Origin: Polytrichum commune
Lineage: Eukaryota > Streptophyta > Polytrichopsida > Polytrichales > Polytrichaceae
Direction: 5' to 3'
Assembly (NCBI GenBank): GCA_950295325.1
Contig: OX485805.1
Span: forward strand, 16,725,501 to 16,789,500
Length of the DNA stretch: 64,000 bases
The position numbers and the translations under genes are program-made. This document shows positions 59,445 through 64,000 of the stretch, piece by piece (position 1 is the stretch's first letter; the number at the start of each line of letters is the position of its first letter). Under the pieces are notes generated by a model. It worked only from the letters and a program-made list of their open reading frames with translations, did not search any database and was not told where the DNA came from.

Positions 59445-61386
59445 ATGGAGCACGTCTCTGAAAACATCAACGTGGAGGGGATACCCGACCAGCTAGGAGG
59501 CTACCCCATCACGGATTATGATGCCCCATCCGACACAGAGGGGGTCGATGGTACGCAGGACTCGACGGCCAGAGTCACATTTCCGAAGGTAAGTCATGGG
59601 CTTCCAAAATATATGCTCTGCACTAACATGTCTGTGCTCTCCGATGATGGGGTGGACTTGGGGCTGCTATCGATGGACTCAGGTGGTGAAGAGTGGCTCC
59701 CAGATTTCGGTGACACCATAGAAAGCTCTGACTCTGATTTCGATGTGGATAATTTAGATGAGGGTGAGCCCCCTGCACCTGGCCTGGAATGTTGGTGCAT
59801 GAGCCCGGAGTCATTCACACCCGTCCACATGGACAGTGAACAACTGGCCGAATACTACAGGAAGGAGTCGTGGAATTCTAGCAGCGTGGACTTCGTTAGG
59901 ACCCGGGACAACTTCACGGGCCCTACACCAGGGTTGAAGTCCCGAAATACCCAAGGAGTTCCCTTGCCACACACAATTTTTGATCTGTACTGGACTGATG
60001 CCTGTGTGGACCGGATTGCTCTTGAGACCAACAGGTATGCGAGAGCAGTCCTGCCTCATGTAGAGAATGATGTGCCACGTACAAAAAGGGGACCGACGTG
60101 GAAGGATGTTAATCGCTCCGATATACGGGGCTGGTTGGGAATATGTATCCTGATGGGATGCAAACGTCTACCAAGCGTGCGGCAATATTGGATGCGTAGC
60201 CAACCCTTCCTGTATTTTCAGCTTATATCCTCCATCATGTCTCTGGGGAGGTGGGAGCAGATCATGCGATGTTTGCATCTAGTGGATAACAATAGTATAG
60301 TGAGGGATGTGAATGACCCTAGGTTTGACAGGATTGCGAAGACAAGGTGGCTCATTGAAATGTTTGTCAAAGTGTCAAAGGAAATTTATAACCTCGAGAG
60401 GGAGATCACTGTGGACGAGTGTGTCATCCCCTACAAAGGGCGTTACTATTTCATTAGGCAGTTCATGCCTGACAAGCCGGTACGCTTTGGAATTAAGGTG
60501 TGGCTGTTGGCAAGCTCCAAGAGCAGGTTTGTGTGGCAGATGGAGGTCTACTTCGGAGAGGGCACAGGTGCAGGGGCTCACGGGTTGGGCTACCACGTGG
60601 TCGAACGGATGGTGAGGGGTTTGGAAAACCGGGGCCATTGTTTGGTGATTGATAATTTCTTCGCAAGTGTAAATCTTTTCCATGAGCTCATGTGCAAGGG
60701 GATCTGGGCCACGGGCACCGTCCGACGCACCAACAAGCTGGTGGCCTTTACCGGGAACTTGACTCCAATGTGCGGGGGTCCGTGGTGATCTGGAATCACG
60801 TCCATCAGCAAATGGGCGTTGTGTCATGGCAGGACAAGAAACTGGTGACCCTTCTGAGCACTGCGGCCGGCCCCTAGGAGCCGAACAGCAAGGTCCTGCG
60901 AAGAATTCCGGGGCTTCAAGGCCAGTTGATGGTGCCATCGTCTCCCATGCACCAACAGTACGTCGAGTACATGCGTGGAGTTGATGTCACAGATCAGCTT
61001 CGTGGCAACTATTCATCGCAGCTGAGGTGCCACAAGTGGTGGGTGAAGATTTTTCACTTCATCATTGACCAGACGATGGTGAACTCCTACGTGACTTGGG
61101 TGAAGCAAATGGAGGACCTCGGATTGCCCGTCACCTCGCATCTGGCATTCAAGATCGCTGTGGGAAAGCACCTCGCTGCAGAGGCAATTCAAGCCCGTCG
61201 AAGAGGGCGTGTCCCTCCTGAACCTAGACTGCGACACCCCCCCCCACTGTACACACTTTATTTCGGTCCAAGCTAAAGCGACGATGTGTGATATGTGGCC
61301 GTGTGCAGAGGTGGTTCTGCACGGCGTGTGGGGATAAGTGGATGTGCCCGGAATCCTGCTACCAGGCACAACACGAGAGCATATAG
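59445..61386 (+). pseudogene. piggyBac transposase (DDE_Tnp_1_7 type), frames broken
   Basis: The first frame (59445-60788) has an acidic N-terminus, then the piggyBac fold: WLGICILMGCKRLPSVRQYW, then ITVDECVIPYKGR with the first catalytic Asp (codon 324, 60414-60416) and LVIDNFFASVNLF with the second (codon 403). The frame is lost around 60745-60770 and homology continues one frame over (VRGSVVIWNHV, then MRGVDVTDQL with the third Asp at 60983-60985). A TAG at 60875-60877 interrupts it. A second shift falls in a run of nine C at 61237-61245, after which the C-terminal zinc finger (CVICG, CTACG, CPESC, QAQH; 61285-61386) follows. The enzyme would cut and paste DNA at TTAA. All catalytic and zinc-binding residues survive, so inactivation is recent or partly due to sequence error. 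Confidence 0.85.
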
Positions 61387-62771
61387 GCCATGGGTTAGAT
61401 GTGTCACATTTAACAATGTGGGAGACGTGCTTTTGTTGGTGCAGGAAAGAGTCTCGGAATGGACTGGAGGGGATACGGTTCTGGTGATCGGCGTGGACGT
61501 GGCATCTGCTGTGAGCAAGTGTGGACAGTCGTCTCCACCCCGGCACCGCCGGTGGTCGCTTTGATTTATCTTCCAATGGAGAGGGGTTGGCTCACAGATC
61601 AATGCCACTGTGGGCGTTTGGCCTCCGTCACAGTTATGTTTGGACTCGTGACATGGGTTTGTGGACTCCCTCGAGCGCGACTTGGGACACACTGAGGGAC
61701 ATTTTGGACTCACTGACGGCCATTTAGTGGCTCACTGACGGTCTTGTTCGATCTCACTCTGCTCTACATTTGTCAGGATTTTTGTAACTTCCCGTCACAG
61801 CCCTTCCTCTGCCACGTCCCAGACATAGGACTCCTACTCTGCTTGTAAATGCTGAACATTGTAAATGTAGCATGGCCAATTTTGATGTTCAATTTCCCCT
61901 ATTATGTTACAGAATCGTGTGAGGAGTGGATGTGTGCTAAGCTAACAATCACAGTGCAACGTGTTCGGCGGATTGGCACGATAATGTGTGGTAATTATGT
62001 TTATGGTGGGGGATGGACAGCGACTGTCGGGGCTACATTTCAGCTAATCACTGTGTCGTTCACAGTCCGAAGCAGGCAGGGTGTGCTTCTCCATCCCGCG
62101 GCGAGAGGCAGGGCTAATAGCATGGTTTGTGTGGTCTCATTTGTCGCCCCAATGTTTGTCAGCAGATTCAGGCAAGAATTGCCGATACATGCAAGTGTAA
62201 GGCAGACCTGTAGGAAGTCGTCACAACAACAAATATGTGCAAACGGAGACGACTTCTGGAAGACGGAGAGGGCAGATGTGGATATGTAATCTAGCTGGAG
62301 GATTGGGGAAATAAACTGCAATTTCAACCTCAGGGGAGTGGTCGTTATAGTTATCAATTGATATATGCGCCGTTGCTCGACCGAAGGTGATTGTGACCCC
62401 CTCGAGTACTCCCGGCTTGTACCAGAGGAGCACTCAAGTGGCTTGTGTCATCAATGCTCCGCCGACCATGTGGGTGTCACTGATGGTCGAAGTGACCCTG
62501 TTGTGCATGATGTTGTGGTGATCGCTCCAGATTTGGTCATAATGCTAAACCCTGCACCTGTGTACTTGCCAGCCCGTGCTCACCATTGCTCAAAGATTAC
62601 CACTCTCTCCACTCTCATGTGACTCACATTGCTCTGCCTATCACCTATTCTGTAGTTGTGGCTGTCGTGGTCTGGACATTGAGTACGAGCGGGCTGGTTG
62701 TATGCTGAGGTCAAGCGGAGATATTAGGCGCTCCCTGGTGGACGATCATCAGGCCACTGCGCACGTTATCC
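61387..62771. other. Spacer between transposase and B3 gene
   Basis: GC-rich like its neighbours. Several frames of 65-145 codons are open on both strands (for example 61849-62289 plus), but none has family motifs. It may contain the transposase 3' UTR and the B3 promoter. No TTAA-linked right end was found here. Confidence 0.35.
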
Positions 62772-63907
62772 ATGGCTGATTCATGGAGCGGTCTGGAGGT
62801 GTTGCGAGAGCTGGACGAAGCCAATGCATGTTACTTCGCGCTTACAGTGAAATCTAAAGCATTGCGGTACAAACTGGTATGTACACTCTATTTGTGAAAA
62901 CCCTAGCGTGTGCAGTTTGTGTTCAAGCCTCCCCTGTCCGCGATGGCTCCGTATGTATGTTTGCTACCGGCAGGCGGGCTTGTAGTGAGTATTGGGTCAC
63001 GGCGTGTAGAGGCTCGTCGTTCTCACGGTGCAAGGTAGTGTGTCTATGTGAAACGCAGGAAATACCTGCGACCTTCACTACCGAGACAGGTTGGCCAGGC
63101 GAAGAGAATTGCGCGCTGGTGACGTCCATTACCATTCACAAGGAGTGGCCCTTGCGATTCCGGCGATTCCCCGATATGCGCAGGGGGGTGTCCGCAGTGA
63201 GCGTCGGCGAGGGGTGGGCGAGGTTCAAGAGCAATCAGGGCCTTGGCCTCGGGGCGTTATTGACCTTCGAGGTAGTGGACGAAAGACGCCTCGTGGTCGG
63301 GATCCACCGCCGCAATGCTCTCAAAGAACCGCAGTCATTTGAGCAGCTTCCGGACGCCAGTCACCTTGCGTGTGACTCCCGTGAGCAGCCAGAGGTGGAC
63401 AATAGTTTTCCCAATCACTCGCCTCGGCCCGCCCTCCACGAAGTCCACGGTGATGCCTGCCCCCACTTTCAGAAGACACTTCGCAAGACGCACACCAAGA
63501 AGTGCGCATCCAACCGAATTGTAAGTTGGTTTTCCAATTCTTTTTCATTTCGGCAGCATGTCGTAATTTTTAGGGATTTCTTGTACATGGAGTTCCGGAC
63601 GGGAGGTCAATTCGGAGAGTGCTTTGTCGATAATCCCGTGAGAACTTGATTGGGGTGGGCGCAGGATGTCCCAGTTGCATACTGGCGCAAACACGGACTG
63701 GAGGGGTTCGATGGAATCTGGTACACTCTCAGAGGCCCGCTGTCGCCATGGACGGTGAAGAGTGCTACGTACACTTTCGGGAAGCATATGTTTTGCTCCT
63801 TCACTCAGGGTTGGGCGGGCTTCTGCACCACCAACAGATTCAAGCTGGGCGACTCGTTGTTGTTCACGAAGGTTGGACCAGTCGAATTTGAAGTGACGAA
63901 GGTGTGA
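62772..63907 (+). CDS. Paired-B3-domain protein (REM-like)
   Basis: Three exons in phase, 62772-62876, 63059-63520 and 63665-63907, give about 269 aa. Exon 1 opens the first B3 domain (CYFALTVKSKALRYKL). Exon 2 continues it with EIPATF, then EWPLRF, VGEGWARFKSNQGLGLGALLTFEV and VVGIHRR, which follows the B3 pattern of 'G W..F....l..GD.l.F....'. Exon 3 encodes a second B3 (DVPVAYWRKHGL, then WTVKSATY, TQGWAGFCTTNRFKLGDSLLF, VEFEVTKV). A roughly 60-residue linker with many His and Pro joins them. B3 domains bind DNA through a pseudobarrel and are plant transcription-factor modules; two in tandem without other domains recalls the REM group. In the first domain the usual GD is GA. A further open stretch after the stop (from 63910) could be part of a longer transcript cut by the window end. 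Confidence 0.7.
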
Positions 63908-64000
63908 ACGATGGAGGTCGATGGAGCCGAATCCCTGAAGGCGGATGTGAAGGCGTCGTTGAAAGAAGTGGTTGTGCACCGGACTGGGTGTCGTCACCGT

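Larger units (their letters stand above)
55890..61386 (+). mobile_element. piggyBac-type element, left end and transposase unit
   Basis: TTAA at 55890-55893 is followed by CCCTTAAAAGAGGTTGCAGG. piggyBac elements insert at TTAA and most begin with CCC, so this is a good left-end candidate. Base composition rises in GC right after it and stays high to the window end. The transposase lies 3.5 kb inside (59445-61386), with an unassigned spliced gene between. I found no inverse copy of the left end followed by TTAA before 64000. The right end is therefore outside the window or too diverged, and the true size is unknown. Confidence 0.5.

Noticed and set aside
62310-62340. A right end of the piggyBac element near 'tgcaatttcaacctcagggg'
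   Set aside because: Only scattered bases agree with the reverse of the left end and no TTAA follows.

Overview
This looks like nuclear DNA from a land plant. The genes have many introns with GT..AG borders, and the families are plant ones: a Golgi nucleotide-sugar transporter, plastid L-aspartate oxidase, an organellar single-stranded DNA-binding protein, a paired-B3 protein and an NB-ARC/LRR resistance-gene relic. Plant-style MITEs and CACTA-like repeats fill the spaces between them. The relic's LRR units repeat the phrase GNLTSLTT, which I associate with mosses and lycophytes, and a piggyBac transposase would be unusual in a flowering plant. I therefore lean to a seedless land plant, but the species cannot be fixed from the sequence.

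Layout. 1-9.6 kb: no genes; diverged dispersed repeats, a roughly 250-bp satellite, two PIF/Harbinger-type MITEs with TWA target duplications, and one element with palindromic ends. 9.64-15.1 kb (+): a complete 14-exon nucleotide-sugar transporter. 16.4-23.1 kb (+): a complete 7-exon gene for about 1049 aa, with a BTB/POZ-like domain that appears split by a long acidic insert and a C-terminal half I cannot assign; three MITEs of three kinds sit in its introns. 23.8-27.7 kb: a 3.9-kb relative of the palindromic-end element, carrying GC-rich cargo. 29.4-35.5 kb: a degenerate CACTA-like block holding an LTR-retrotransposon remnant and two tandem arrays.

36.5-39.4 kb (-): a decayed NB-ARC/LRR gene interrupted by a retroelement fragment on the other strand. 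39.5-42.6 kb (+): an OSB-type organellar DNA-binding protein gene, recognisable over five exons but with an in-frame TAG at a conserved Trp of its PDF motif and a frame break in the OB-fold. 43.7-46.3 kb (-): L-aspartate oxidase, two exons, intact. 46.3-55.9 kb: gene-poor repeats, including a long foldback.

55.9-64 kb: composition turns visibly GC-richer right after a TTAA followed by CCC, the form of a piggyBac end. This block holds an unassigned spliced gene, a piggyBac transposase with all three catalytic Asp but broken frames, and a three-exon paired-B3 gene running to near the window end. No matching right end was found.

The clearly working genes are the transporter (Golgi glycan precursors), the BTB-like gene (unknown), L-aspartate oxidase (plastid NAD synthesis) and probably the B3 gene (DNA binding). 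They do not form an operon or an obvious pathway. All exon coordinates are my own manual splice models, checked for reading phase but not against transcripts.
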